From assembly GCF_000734965.1 (NCBI RefSeq), contig NZ_JMTB01000028.1:1-55668 (forward strand): a stretch of 55,668 nt of DNA, read 5' to 3'. The notes beneath the pieces were generated by a model. That model made no database searches and was not told where the DNA came from. It saw nothing but the letters and a program-made list of their open reading frames with translations. A program made the position numbers and the translations under genes. This DNA comes from Trabulsiella guamensis ATCC 49490. GTDB taxonomy: Bacteria > Pseudomonadota > Gammaproteobacteria > Enterobacterales > Enterobacteriaceae. Shown piece by piece: positions 20,389-28,340 of the stretch; position 1 is the stretch's first letter, and every line of letters starts with the position of its first letter.

Positions 20389-20895
20389 ATGACGCATATA
20401 GAAAATTATCATGACTGGTTACGTGACGCCCATGCAATGGAAAAACAAGCAGAATCAATGCTTGAATCAATGGCCAGCAGGATAGAAAATTATCCGGATT
20501 TAAAAGCCAGAATTGAACAGCATCTTTTTGAAACAAAACGCCAGTTGACCGTTCTTGAAGGTATTATTGATCAGAACGGTATTTCCCGCTCCGTAATTAA
20601 AGATTCCATGAGTAAACTGGCGGCACTGGGGCAATCTATTGGCGGCATGCTTCCGTCAGACGAAATTGTCAAAGGCGCTATTAGCGGGTATGTCTTTGAG
20701 CAATTTGAAATTGCCTGCTATACCGCGCTACTGATCGCCGCTGAAAAAGCAGGGGACACCGCCTCCATTCCGGCGATTCAGACTATCCTTGCAGAAGAAC
20801 GCAACATGGCCGACTGGTTGTTGCAACATCTTCCTGAAGTCACGGAACAATTTATTCTGCGCTCAGAAGCAGAAGGCGTTGAAGCCAAAAAATAA
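20389..20895 (+). CDS. yciE: DUF892 ferritin-like protein YciE
   Basis: A 168-aa protein, equal to E. coli YciE, and a second DUF892 paralogue of YciF. Conserved stretches are HDWLRDAHAMEKQAESMLESMASR, SGYVFEQFEIACYTALL and LAEERNMADWL, with Glu/His at helix positions expected for a di-iron ferritin-like bundle. The second ATG (20389) was preferred because GAGGAAG lies 4 bases upstream; the ATG at 20386 is too close. Probably forms homo- or hetero-dimers with YciF (inference). Confidence 0.93.
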   Translation: MTHIENYHDWLRDAHAMEKQAESMLESMASRIENYPDLKARIEQHLFETKRQLTVLEGIIDQNGISRSVIKDSMSKLAALGQSIGGMLPSDEIVKGAISGYVFEQFEIACYTALLIAAEKAGDTASIPAIQTILAEERNMADWLLQHLPEVTEQFILRSEAEGVEAKK

Positions 20896-20923
20896 ATCGT
20901 CCGGGTAAATTCAGGAGATAATA

Positions 20924-22327
20924 ATGGCTGAGTTAGATGCCTTTCATCTTGCCAGACTACAATTTGCGTTTACGGTCTCCTTTCATATCATTTTTCCAGC
21001 CCTGACCATCGGACTCGCCAGTTATCTGGTGGTTCTCGAAGGCATGTGGCTGAAAACCCGTAACGCGCTCTGGCGCTCGCTTTACCATTTCTGGCTCAGC
21101 ATTTTCGCCGTCAACTTCGGAATGGGGGTGGTATCGGGTCTGGTGATGGCCTATCAGTTCGGGACCAACTGGAGCGGCTTTTCGCAGTTTGCAGGAAGCA
21201 TTACCGGGCCATTGCTGACCTACGAAGTGCTCACCGCCTTCTTTCTGGAGGCGGGTTTTCTTGGTGTCATGTTGTTTGGCTGGAATAAGGTCGGTCCGGG
21301 ACTGCATTTTTTCGCCACCTGCATGGTCGCGCTGGGCACGCTGATGTCCACCTTCTGGATCCTCGCCTCGAACAGTTGGATGCACACCCCGCAAGGCTTT
21401 CATATTGCCGACGGGCAGGTGGTGCCGGACAGCTGGATGGCAGTCATCTTTAACCCCTCATTTCCCTGGCGGCTGGTGCATATGTCTACCGCCGCTTTCC
21501 TGAGCAGCGCACTGTTTGTGGGCGCGTCGGCCGCGTGGCATCTGCTGCGAGGCAACGATACTCCGGCGATTCGTAAAATGTTTTCTATGGCGCTGTGGAT
21601 GGCGTTGCTGGTCGCTCCAGTCCAGGCCGTGATTGGCGATATGCACGGACTGAACACGCTTGAACATCAACCCGCCAAAATCGCCGCCATAGAAGGGCAC
21701 TGGGAAAACAAACCGGGAGAAGCGACGCCACTGCTGCTGTTTGGTCTGCCAGATATGGACGAAGAGCGGACCCGTTATCCGCTGGCCATCCCCGGGTTGG
21801 GCAGCTTGATTCTGACCCATAGCCTGGACAAGCAGGTGCCTGCCCTGAAAGATTTCCCCGCCGAAAACAGACCCAACTCGACAATTGTTTTCTGGTCGTT
21901 CCGCGTGATGGTCGGTGCCGGTCTGCTAATGATTACGATGGGGCTGGCGGGTCTCTGGCTGCGCTATAAAAAACGCCTTTATCAGTCGCGGCCCTTTTTG
22001 TGGTTCGCATTGGGCATGGGGCCGATGGGACTGGTGGCGATCCTCGCCGGGTGGATAACCACGGAAGTGGGCCGTCAGCCGTGGGTGGTGTATGGCCTGT
22101 TACGCACCCGGGATGCGGTTTCCGCTCACAGTACCTTGCAGATGAGCATCAGTTTGCTCGCCTTCATTGTGGTCTACTTTGCGGTATTCGGCGTTGGCTA
22201 TCTGTATCTGATTCGGCTTATCAAAAAAGGCCCGAAACCGGAGCAGGATCTGACCCTGCATACTGACGGTACCCCGGCACGCCCACTCTCTGCGGCGGAA
22301 AAATTACCACCACAGGAGAAATTCTGA
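20924..22327 (+). CDS. Cytochrome bd-type (CioA-like) quinol oxidase subunit I
   Basis: Subunit I of a bd-family terminal oxidase, carrying haems b558, b595 and d; it oxidises quinol and reduces oxygen in the inner membrane. It has 467 aa, clearly shorter than E. coli CydA (522). The short loop between helices 6 and 7 (the Q-loop region around EHQPAKIAAIEGHW) is the CioA/cyanide-insensitive type. Haem ligand His21 (FHIIFPALTIG), PWRLVHMSTAAFL and GWITTEVGRQPWVVYG are all present. The next subunit overlaps by 1 bp. E. coli has cydAB and appCB but none beside yciE, so this is an extra oxidase tied to a stress operon. Confidence 0.92.
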   Translation: MAELDAFHLARLQFAFTVSFHIIFPALTIGLASYLVVLEGMWLKTRNALWRSLYHFWLSIFAVNFGMGVVSGLVMAYQFGTNWSGFSQFAGSITGPLLTYEVLTAFFLEAGFLGVMLFGWNKVGPGLHFFATCMVALGTLMSTFWILASNSWMHTPQGFHIADGQVVPDSWMAVIFNPSFPWRLVHMSTAAFLSSALFVGASAAWHLLRGNDTPAIRKMFSMALWMALLVAPVQAVIGDMHGLNTLEHQPAKIAAIEGHWENKPGEATPLLLFGLPDMDEERTRYPLAIPGLGSLILTHSLDKQVPALKDFPAENRPNSTIVFWSFRVMVGAGLLMITMGLAGLWLRYKKRLYQSRPFLWFALGMGPMGLVAILAGWITTEVGRQPWVVYGLLRTRDAVSAHSTLQMSISLLAFIVVYFAVFGVGYLYLIRLIKKGPKPEQDLTLHTDGTPARPLSAAEKLPPQEKF

Positions 22328-23337
22328 TGGGTATCGATGTTGCGGTGATTTGGTTTGCCATCATTGTCTTTGCCACGCTGATGTACATCATCATGGATGG
22401 GTTCGATCTGGGCATCGGCCTCCTGTTCCTGTTTGTCCGCGGAAAAGAAGAACGGGACGCGATGGTGAACAGCGTGGCGCCCGTGTGGGATGGCAACGAA
22501 ACCTGGCTGGTGCTTGGCGGGGCCGGGTTGTTTGGCGCCTTTCCTCTGGCTTACGCGGTGATCATTGATGCGCTGACCATTCCCCTGACCGCAATGCTGA
22601 TTGGGCTAATCTTCCGCGGCGTGGCGTTTGAGTTTCGCTTCAAAGCGACGGAAGAACACCGGTCGTTCTGGGACTATGCTTTTATGGGCGGTTCGCTGCT
22701 GGCGACCTTCAGCCAGGGCGTGGTGGTGGGTGCCATTATTCACGGTTTTCCGGTTGTTGACCGCCAGTTCGCCGGCGGGGCGCTGGACTGGATCACTCCG
22801 TTTAATTTGTTCTGCGGTATCGGACTGATGGTGGCGTATAGCCTGCTGGGCTCGACGTGGCTGATCCTCAAAAGCAGTGATGCGTTACAGGAGCAGATGC
22901 GAGCGTTGACGCGGGGATTTCTGCTGGCACTCCTGGTCGCTATCGCTATTGTCAGCCTGTGGACACCGCTGGCGCTACCAAAAATTGCTGAACGCTGGTT
23001 CTCATTTCCGAATGTTTTCTACTTTATGCCGGTACCGGCGCTGGTTGTCGTCTTCAGCCTGTGGCTGTGGCGGCAGACCCGGCGCGTCAGCAGCCACGCC
23101 TGGCCGTTTGTCCTGACATTAGGGCTCGTTTTTCTCGGTTTCAGTGGGCTGGGTATCAGTGTATGGCCGCATATTATTCCACCGGATATTACCATCTGGC
23201 AGGCCGCGGCGCCGCTGGCCAGCCAACTCTTTATGCTGGTCGGCACATTGTTGATCGTGCCGGTGATCCTGGTGTACACCGCATGGAGCTACTACGTCTT
23301 TCGCGGCAAAGTGCAGAGCGACGAAGGGTATCACTAA
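22327..23337 (+). CDS. Cytochrome bd-type (CioB-like) oxidase subunit II
   Basis: Subunit II of the same oxidase, 336 aa, with about eight helices. The N-terminus (GIDVAVIWFAIIVFATLMYIIMDGFDLG) carries the family hallmark MDGFDLG, followed by VAPVWDGNETWLV and GVAFEFRFK. The start codon overlaps the subunit I stop (TGATG), and the stop overlaps the start of the 41-aa gene (TAATG), so all three are probably translationally coupled. Confidence 0.93.
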   Translation: MGIDVAVIWFAIIVFATLMYIIMDGFDLGIGLLFLFVRGKEERDAMVNSVAPVWDGNETWLVLGGAGLFGAFPLAYAVIIDALTIPLTAMLIGLIFRGVAFEFRFKATEEHRSFWDYAFMGGSLLATFSQGVVVGAIIHGFPVVDRQFAGGALDWITPFNLFCGIGLMVAYSLLGSTWLILKSSDALQEQMRALTRGFLLALLVAIAIVSLWTPLALPKIAERWFSFPNVFYFMPVPALVVVFSLWLWRQTRRVSSHAWPFVLTLGLVFLGFSGLGISVWPHIIPPDITIWQAAAPLASQLFMLVGTLLIVPVILVYTAWSYYVFRGKVQSDEGYH

Positions 23338-23462
23338 TGGTACGAAAAATAGCAACCAGAGCCGGGTGGATGATACTGATATGGCTGGGAAGCGTCCTGG
23401 CCTTGCTGGCGGTCAGTTCGTTGTTGCGTTGGTTGATGACGCTGGCCGGTCTGCATACGTAA
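23337..23462 (+). CDS. DUF2474-type small oxidase subunit (CydX-like)
   Basis: A 41-aa protein, MVRKIATRAGWMILIWLGSV..., with basic N-terminus and a single transmembrane helix (about 11-33). Its size, topology and coupling to subunit II by a 1-bp TAATG overlap match the DUF2474/CydX-like third subunits that stabilise bd oxidases. Too short for many annotation pipelines. Assignment to DUF2474 rests on pattern and context. Confidence 0.8.
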   Translation: MVRKIATRAGWMILIWLGSVLALLAVSSLLRWLMTLAGLHT

Positions 23463-23487
23463 ATCATCAGAAAGGCGCAATCACAGA

Positions 23488-25107
23488 ATGAAAGCAAAAA
23501 AGAGCTGGTATAGCCAGGCGGTTATTTACCAGATAGATACTTCGCTTTTTTATGATGCAAATGGTGACGGGTGTGGCGACATAACAGGGATCACCGAAAA
23601 GCTGCAGTATATTCGTCGCCTCGGGGCGACCGCAATCTGGATAACACCGTTTTACCTGACGCCGTTTCTGGATGAAGGCTATGACGTGACGGATCACCTG
23701 CGACCGGATCCGCGCTTTGGCTCCATTTCGGCGTTTATTGAATTTGTCGGGCAGGCGAAAGCGCTGGGATTGCGCGTCATCATTGAACTGGTTATTCAGC
23801 ATACCTCGTCGCAGCATCCCTGGTTTCAGCAGGCGAGGCGCGACAAAAATTCGCCCTACAGAGACTATTACCTCTGGGCCGACGAGCCCGATCCTGACGA
23901 TGATCCGCCGATGTTTCCTGGCGTGGAGAAAAGCGTCTGGAGCTGGGATGACGAGGCAAAGCAGTATTACCGGCATATGTTCTACCACCATGAGCCTGAT
24001 CTGAATCTGGCCTTACCGGCGGTGCTTGAGGAGATCGACAACATCGTGTTGTTCTGGCTCAGGCTCGGCGTATCGGGATTCCGGCTGGATGCGGCGTCAC
24101 ATCTGACGAAGCAGGCCGGAAAAGGGGATGAAAAAGAGGGATACTGGATCCTCAACCATCTGCGCAAGCTGGTTGCCAGCACGAATCCACAGGCGATTAT
24201 TCTCGGTGAAGTGGACGTACCGGTAAAAGAGTATCGTCATTATTTTGGCGATGGCGATCGTCTGCATATCACGCTCAATTTCTGGCTGAACAAATATTTC
24301 TATGTCAGTCTGGCGCGGAAAAACGCGCGGCCAGTGATCGACGCGCTGGATAAAATGATCACCCCGCCTGACGGGTGCTGTTTTGCCAACTGGTTACGCA
24401 ACCATGATGAACTGGACCTGGAAGGCATCGGGGAGGCTGACAAAAAAGCGGTGCTAAAGGCGTTCGCGCCGGATAAGACAATGTATGTCTATCAGCGTGG
24501 CATCCGGCGGCGGCTGGCACCCATGCTGTCGGGGAATCTTCAGCACCTGGCGGTGGCGCATGCAATCTTGTTGTCGTTGCCTGGCGTGCCGGTGATGCGT
24601 TACGGCGATGAAATTGGCATGGGGGACGATCTGCGTCTTGAAGAACGCTATGCAGTACGAACACCCATGCAGTGGTCATCCCGTGAGGCAGCCGGGTTTT
24701 CCAGGGCGGCCCCGGAGAAACTAATTCGCGCGCCCATTGCATCCGGCCCCTGGCGCTATCAACAGGTCAACGTTGAAAAGGCGCTACTGAGCCGAAACTC
24801 GTTGCTGCACCGGATTATCGATATGGTCAATGCGCGGGCAGTGCTGCCGGAAATCGGTAATGCGCCATTTACCATCATCCGCGTTGAACAGGCCTCGGTG
24901 CTGGTGATCCTCTATCAAAGCGAAACCAAAAAGGTACTGACGCTGGCTAATTTCAGTGATCGTCCCGCCAGTGTCATCCTCGAACCACTGGCGGACGGGT
25001 ATTGGGAAGCTTGCCTCGAAGACAAGCGCTATTCAGCGCCCGACGCTGAAGCGGGCGTTGAACTTGGCGGCTATGGTTACCGGTGGTTCAGTCAACAACG
25101 CGACTAG
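23488..25107 (+). CDS. GH13 trehalose-synthase-like enzyme
   Basis: A 539-aa glycoside hydrolase family 13 protein resembling trehalose synthases (maltose/trehalose interconversion). TIM-barrel motifs are in order: GDGCGDITGI, LGATAIWITPF, EGYDVTDH, GFRLDAASH (nucleophile Asp201), IILGEVDVP (acid/base Glu241) and LRNHDELD (Asp307). Conserved region I reads IELVIQHTS where most GH13 enzymes have D-x-V-x-N-H, an unusual E and Q substitution. No signal peptide, so cytosolic. It starts 25 bp after the DUF2474 gene and ends the stress operon, overlapping the convergent SDR by 4 bp. In stress clusters such enzymes make trehalose as an osmoprotectant; exact activity is inferred. Confidence 0.85.
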   Translation: MKAKKSWYSQAVIYQIDTSLFYDANGDGCGDITGITEKLQYIRRLGATAIWITPFYLTPFLDEGYDVTDHLRPDPRFGSISAFIEFVGQAKALGLRVIIELVIQHTSSQHPWFQQARRDKNSPYRDYYLWADEPDPDDDPPMFPGVEKSVWSWDDEAKQYYRHMFYHHEPDLNLALPAVLEEIDNIVLFWLRLGVSGFRLDAASHLTKQAGKGDEKEGYWILNHLRKLVASTNPQAIILGEVDVPVKEYRHYFGDGDRLHITLNFWLNKYFYVSLARKNARPVIDALDKMITPPDGCCFANWLRNHDELDLEGIGEADKKAVLKAFAPDKTMYVYQRGIRRRLAPMLSGNLQHLAVAHAILLSLPGVPVMRYGDEIGMGDDLRLEERYAVRTPMQWSSREAAGFSRAAPEKLIRAPIASGPWRYQQVNVEKALLSRNSLLHRIIDMVNARAVLPEIGNAPFTIIRVEQASVLVILYQSETKKVLTLANFSDRPASVILEPLADGYWEACLEDKRYSAPDAEAGVELGGYGYRWFSQQRD

Positions 25108-26090
25108 CGCTTTCGCTGCAGCCACCGCGCCAGTACCACCACGCCGGTCACCACTGCGGCGCAGGAAAGCGCTTTGCCGGGCAGATCGGAAGGGATGTTC
25201 AGCGCCTGGTTTCTGGCGCCATCGCCGTAACGGCCGTGAGTGTGGTGGTGACACTGTAACGGCGTGAACAGGTTGTCTGGCTGGTTGTCGAAATGTGGTT
25301 CGCTGGTCAACTGGCCTGCCCAGGCTTTCTTTACCATGAGCCGGTCGAGAAAGCGCGGGAACAGAAACTGTCCGACAATCGACTGCAATGTACTCTTGCC
25401 CACCCATAGTTCACGAACCGGACGCAGGGTAACAGAATAGATCGCCTTGGCGGCGACTTCTGGCTGGTAGACCGGTGGCACCGGTTGCATCGCAAAGCCC
25501 ATTTTGTTGCGCGCCCAGGCGAACTGCGGCGTGTTCATGCCCGGTAGCTGCACCATAATGAGTTGTATGCCGCTTTGCTCATGCATCAGTTCCGTACGCA
25601 CCGCATCAGTAAAACCACGAATTGCCGCTTTCGCGCCGCAATAAGCTGACTGCAGCGGAATGGAACGGTAGGCGAGCGCGGAACCCACCTGGATGATAAC
25701 GCCACGATTGCGCGGTCTCATTACCGCAAGCGCCGCCCGAGTGCCGTTGACGAAACCATAATAGGTCACCTCCGTGACACGCTGAAATTCGTCGTGGCTC
25801 ATGGTGGTAAAAGGCGAGAGTACCGCGCACATGGCGTTATTGACCCAGACTGCGATCTCACCGAGCTGTTCTTCTATCTGATGTGCCGCCTGCATTACGG
25901 CGGCAGCATCGGCAACGTCTGCGCTGATAACCTGCACCCTGACGCCACGACGCTCACAGTCGATGCGGGTGGCTTCCAGTCCCGCGTCGCCTCTGGCGAT
26001 AACGGCAATATCGTACCCTGCATCGGCGAAACGCAGCGCGGTGGCTTTTCCTGCTCCCGCGCTACCACCGGTAATCACAACGACAGACAT
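25104..26090 (-). CDS. SDR oxidoreductase with C-terminal extension
   Basis: A 328-aa classical SDR plus about 90 extra residues. Motifs: TGGSAGAGKATALRFA nucleotide loop, NNAMCAV (NNAG variant), S138-region QVGSALAYRS and active-site Y-x3-K in SAYCGAKAAIRGF. The C-terminal extension has a His-rich patch (QCHHHTHGRYGDGARN) and a short hydrophobic stretch (ALSCAAVVTGVVVLARWLQRKR), perhaps a membrane tether. The substrate is unknown. The start at 26090 has a GAGGTC RBS. A sigma-S-like -10 lies about 29 bp upstream. It is convergent with and overlaps the GH13 gene. Confidence 0.85.
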   Translation of the reverse strand: MSVVVITGGSAGAGKATALRFADAGYDIAVIARGDAGLEATRIDCERRGVRVQVISADVADAAAVMQAAHQIEEQLGEIAVWVNNAMCAVLSPFTTMSHDEFQRVTEVTYYGFVNGTRAALAVMRPRNRGVIIQVGSALAYRSIPLQSAYCGAKAAIRGFTDAVRTELMHEQSGIQLIMVQLPGMNTPQFAWARNKMGFAMQPVPPVYQPEVAAKAIYSVTLRPVRELWVGKSTLQSIVGQFLFPRFLDRLMVKKAWAGQLTSEPHFDNQPDNLFTPLQCHHHTHGRYGDGARNQALNIPSDLPGKALSCAAVVTGVVVLARWLQRKR

Positions 26091-26118
26091 ACAGACCTCG
26101 CTATTTTTTCAGTGAAAA

Positions 26119-26126
26119 AAGTATGG
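26119..26126 (-). promoter_or_regulatory. Candidate -10 of the second SDR gene
   Basis: Minus strand TGCCATACTTTTT has a CATACT core close to the sigma-S/sigma-70 -10 and lies 29 bp before the ATG. Weak prediction. Confidence 0.35.
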
Positions 26127-26236
26127 CAGCCAACCGCCTGTTCAATTTTAAGATGAATCTTAATCCCGGAATGCATTGAAACAGGCGACATTTTTAATAA
26201 GGCTATCTGCATTGCTTGTTAACCGCTCACAATGTT

Positions 26237-26247
26237 CCTACGCTTAA
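26237..26247 (+). promoter_or_regulatory. Sigma-S-type -10 upstream of the 29-aa ORF
   Basis: CCTACGCTTAA fits the RpoS consensus KCTAYRCTTAA at all positions after the first. The predicted start site is about 30 nt before the ORF start, leaving room for the RBS. Confidence 0.55.
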
Positions 26248-26283
26248 ATATCATTGGTAAAAAAGTACTGGTCAGGAGGTAAT

Positions 26284-26373
26284 ATGGAAAACAAACTCAT
26301 CATTGAAAAAGAACAGGATGATCCGGCAAGCGCACCGGAGTCAGGAGATAAACAACCCGAGCGTGATAAATAA
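26284..26373 (+). CDS. Small acidic/charged protein, 29 aa
   Basis: Unrecognised. ATG at 26284 follows a near-ideal RBS (CAGGAGGTAAT). The 29-residue product is highly charged and disordered-looking (MENKLIIEKEQDDPASAPES..., ending ERDK), with no membrane segment. A strong promoter-like -10 lies about 37 bp upstream. It lies between two minus-strand genes. Its composition (E, D, K, S, P) is reminiscent of small stress-induced hydrophilic proteins, but function is unknown. Confidence 0.6.
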   Translation: MENKLIIEKEQDDPASAPESGDKQPERDK

Positions 26374-26390
26374 CCATAACCGGCAGGCGA

Positions 26391-26837
26391 CTATCCGTCT
26401 GCCGGAATAATGGAAATTTGCCCGTTACGTTCAAGAATGGCAAATTTAATTTTTTCGATTTGGTAAATGCCATGATTCTGTCTGGCAACCAGCATAATAT
26501 CATCCGTGGAAACGTTAACCTTTTTTATCTTGTTATCAATGGGAGTGCCATTTTCAATCAGCACAACAGGCGCGCCATCGAGTAATTGTTCGGCACGAGA
26601 AAACCGTTTTTTCATAAAACCGAACAGGATATCAACCACAATCAAAGTGACGATGGTCAGCATCGCGCCTGTCACGGAATAATCGGTTCTCAGTAGCGCC
26701 TGCTGTGTTGCCTCACTGATAATCAATAATAATATCAGGTCAAAGCTGGTCATCTGCAACAGCGTTCTTCTCCCGGCTATTTTGAATACAATCAACAGGA
26801 TAAGGTATATCGCTATCGCTCTGAATACCATTTCCAT
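26391..26837 (-). CDS. DUF421 (YetF-like) membrane protein
   Basis: A 148-aa protein with three likely transmembrane helices in the first 80 residues (AIAIYLILLIVFKIAGRR, DLILLLIISEATQQALL, LTIVTLIVVDILFGF) and a cytosolic DUF421 domain (KKVNVSTDDIMLVARQNHGI). It is shorter than E. coli YcaP or Bacillus YetF (over 200 aa) and lacks the second C-terminal repeat. RBS AGGAG at 26841 is upstream. It lies 8 bp after a 167-aa gene, so the two form an operon. DUF421 proteins recur in stress and spore contexts; the function is unknown. Confidence 0.82.
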   Translation of the reverse strand: MEMVFRAIAIYLILLIVFKIAGRRTLLQMTSFDLILLLIISEATQQALLRTDYSVTGAMLTIVTLIVVDILFGFMKKRFSRAEQLLDGAPVVLIENGTPIDNKIKKVNVSTDDIMLVARQNHGIYQIEKIKFAILERNGQISIIPADG

Positions 26838-26845
26838 AGCATCTC

Positions 26846-27349
26846 CTAGGGATAGACAAACTGGCTGAAGGTGATTTCGGGTTCACTGTTGACTTTAACC
26901 GTATTGGCGATGTTGCCTGGTTTTTTGGGCGTAACGGAAATCCACAGTGAAAGTGGAGACTGAACGTCGGCGGCGTTATAAATTAAATACAGAGTATTAC
27001 CTTTACTGTACATACTGTCAGGTTCTGGTCGAATATCACCCAACTGATAATTATTCAGCAAAGAATTACCAATACTGACAATATAACGACTGGCGTGCAA
27101 ACTCTGAAGGGTGATATTTATTTCAGATTCGCTGGTCAACCTTTCGAAACGGTCATAGTTAATGTCCAGTGTATGCGTGCTATTTTGTTTACTGGCAGAA
27201 CTCAGCAGACCGTTAGAAAAAAGACCGGCCACAGCAGAAAAAATGATGGCTAACAGAAACAGCACGCCAAAGCGATTAACGTTATATTCAAAGTTGAGGG
27301 CGCTGGGGCTTTCCTCAACCCGTGGGTCTTCCTTATCTTGTTGTTTCAT
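26846..27349 (-). CDS. Membrane-anchored hypothetical protein, 167 aa
   Basis: Unrecognised. Cytosolic N-terminus of about 25 residues (charged, QQDKEDPRVEESPSA), one transmembrane helix (about 28-46, VLFLLAIIFSAVAGLFSNG), and a roughly 115-aa presumably periplasmic domain with beta-strand patterns. No cysteines, no lipobox. It is the first gene of a two-gene operon with the DUF421 gene, and DUF4230-like or similar partner roles cannot be shown from sequence. Lower GC than neighbouring core genes. Confidence 0.7.
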   Translation of the reverse strand: MKQQDKEDPRVEESPSALNFEYNVNRFGVLFLLAIIFSAVAGLFSNGLLSSASKQNSTHTLDINYDRFERLTSESEINITLQSLHASRYIVSIGNSLLNNYQLGDIRPEPDSMYSKGNTLYLIYNAADVQSPLSLWISVTPKKPGNIANTVKVNSEPEITFSQFVYP

Positions 27350-27501
27350 ACATAAATATCTCGCTGACGGTTATTTATAAAAATTCTTTAATGCCAGTAA
27401 TACTATTCTGATAGAGACAATTATGTGAATTTACGTTTGTAAAAATTAAAAATAGCAACCAGGCTTAATAAGTCAAGGTAACGGACAACGTGGAGGAATA
27501 C

Positions 27502-27897
27502 GTGAAAAAACTATTACTGTTGGGATACTGTTTTCTCATGCTGCAAAACGGCTATGCTGCGCAAGAAGCAGGGGGCTTAAAGAAAGATGCGGCACCGCCT
27601 CCACCTCATAAGATAGAAGACGGCTATCGTGGCACCGAAGACGAGCACGTTATGACCGTCAAGTTCGCCAAAACGATGCATGACGGGGCGACGATTTCGC
27701 TGCGCGGTAATCTGATTGAGCATCTGGGTGATGATCGCTACGTTTTCCGCGATAAAACCGATCGCATAGAGGCGATTATTCTCGCCGCCGTGTTTGATGG
27801 CCGTAAAGTGCAGCCCGATCAGCTGTTAAGCATCAACGGCAGTCTGGATAAAAAAATGTCACCGCCCATCCTGCGCGTCGACCGCCTGCAAAAATAG
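27502..27897 (+). CDS. ydeI: Periplasmic BOF-family stress protein YdeI
   Basis: A 131-aa secreted OB-fold protein (BOF/YgiW-YdeI family) with signal peptide [19 protein letters not shown] and mature [18 protein letters not shown]. Core: [33 protein letters not shown] and [38 protein letters not shown], closely matching E. coli YdeI. In E. coli and Salmonella YdeI supports resistance to peroxide or polymyxin and is RpoS-linked. The GTG at 27502 was preferred because GGAGG is 5 bases upstream; a GTG at 27490 lies before the RBS. Confidence 0.9.
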   Translation: MKKLLLLGYCFLMLQNGYAAQEAGGLKKDAAPPPPHKIEDGYRGTEDEHVMTVKFAKTMHDGATISLRGNLIEHLGDDRYVFRDKTDRIEAIILAAVFDGRKVQPDQLLSINGSLDKKMSPPILRVDRLQK

Positions 27898-28126
27898 TCG
27901 TTACCTCCTGGCGCATTGCCGTCAGGGGGCATTACGATTTGCAGAAGCAGATTCATGAAGAGGATCACCGTAAGAATAAACTCATTGCGGGTAAATACAT
28001 TCAGTAAAGAAATGAAAAGGTTTTGAGTAAAATGTGGCGTTATGCTACAAATTAAGCGTGTTTAACTACCGAGGACAATTTTCATCCGCAATGACGAGAA
28101 GCAACACCGCGGATAATTGTAATTTT

Positions 28127-28228
28127 ATGGACAATATGTTCAGTACGTTATTTTTTACCCACTCTGTTACGCTTTCCTCCTCCTTTACTCATTCCCTGGG
28201 TGAGCAGCACTGGCGCAACGCGCTATAG
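28127..28228 (+). CDS. mdtU: Upstream ORF of mdtJI (MdtU-like leader peptide)
   Basis: In E. coli a short ORF, mdtU (about 34 aa), lies in the mdtJI 5' leader, and its translation is needed for spermidine-induced mdtJI expression. Here the leader contains an ORF of the same size (33 aa from ATG 28127, MDNMFSTLFFTHSVTLSSSFTH..., ending RNAL) 112 bp before mdtJ. Alternative in-frame starts exist at 28091 (45 aa) and 28034 (64 aa). No strong RBS is visible. Identification is by position, length and context, not confirmed sequence identity. Confidence 0.55.
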   Translation: MDNMFSTLFFTHSVTLSSSFTHSLGEQHWRNAL

Positions 28229-28340
28229 TCCTTTTTTCTGCCTGAGCTGACGCTTCGCGTCTGCGAAATCCTATAGATTTTTTCGGTTCGCGCTAAATCG
28301 CTGGCCGTCAAGGAATATATTCTCAAGCAGGAGAAAAAAT

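Noticed and set aside
26846..27349. Assigning the 167-aa membrane protein to a named sensor family
   Set aside because: Only a single TM helix and a beta-rich pattern are visible; no diagnostic motif.
28034..28126. Longer start for the mdtJI upstream ORF
   Set aside because: Adds 31 codons without RBS and crosses the probable promoter; kept only as an alternative.
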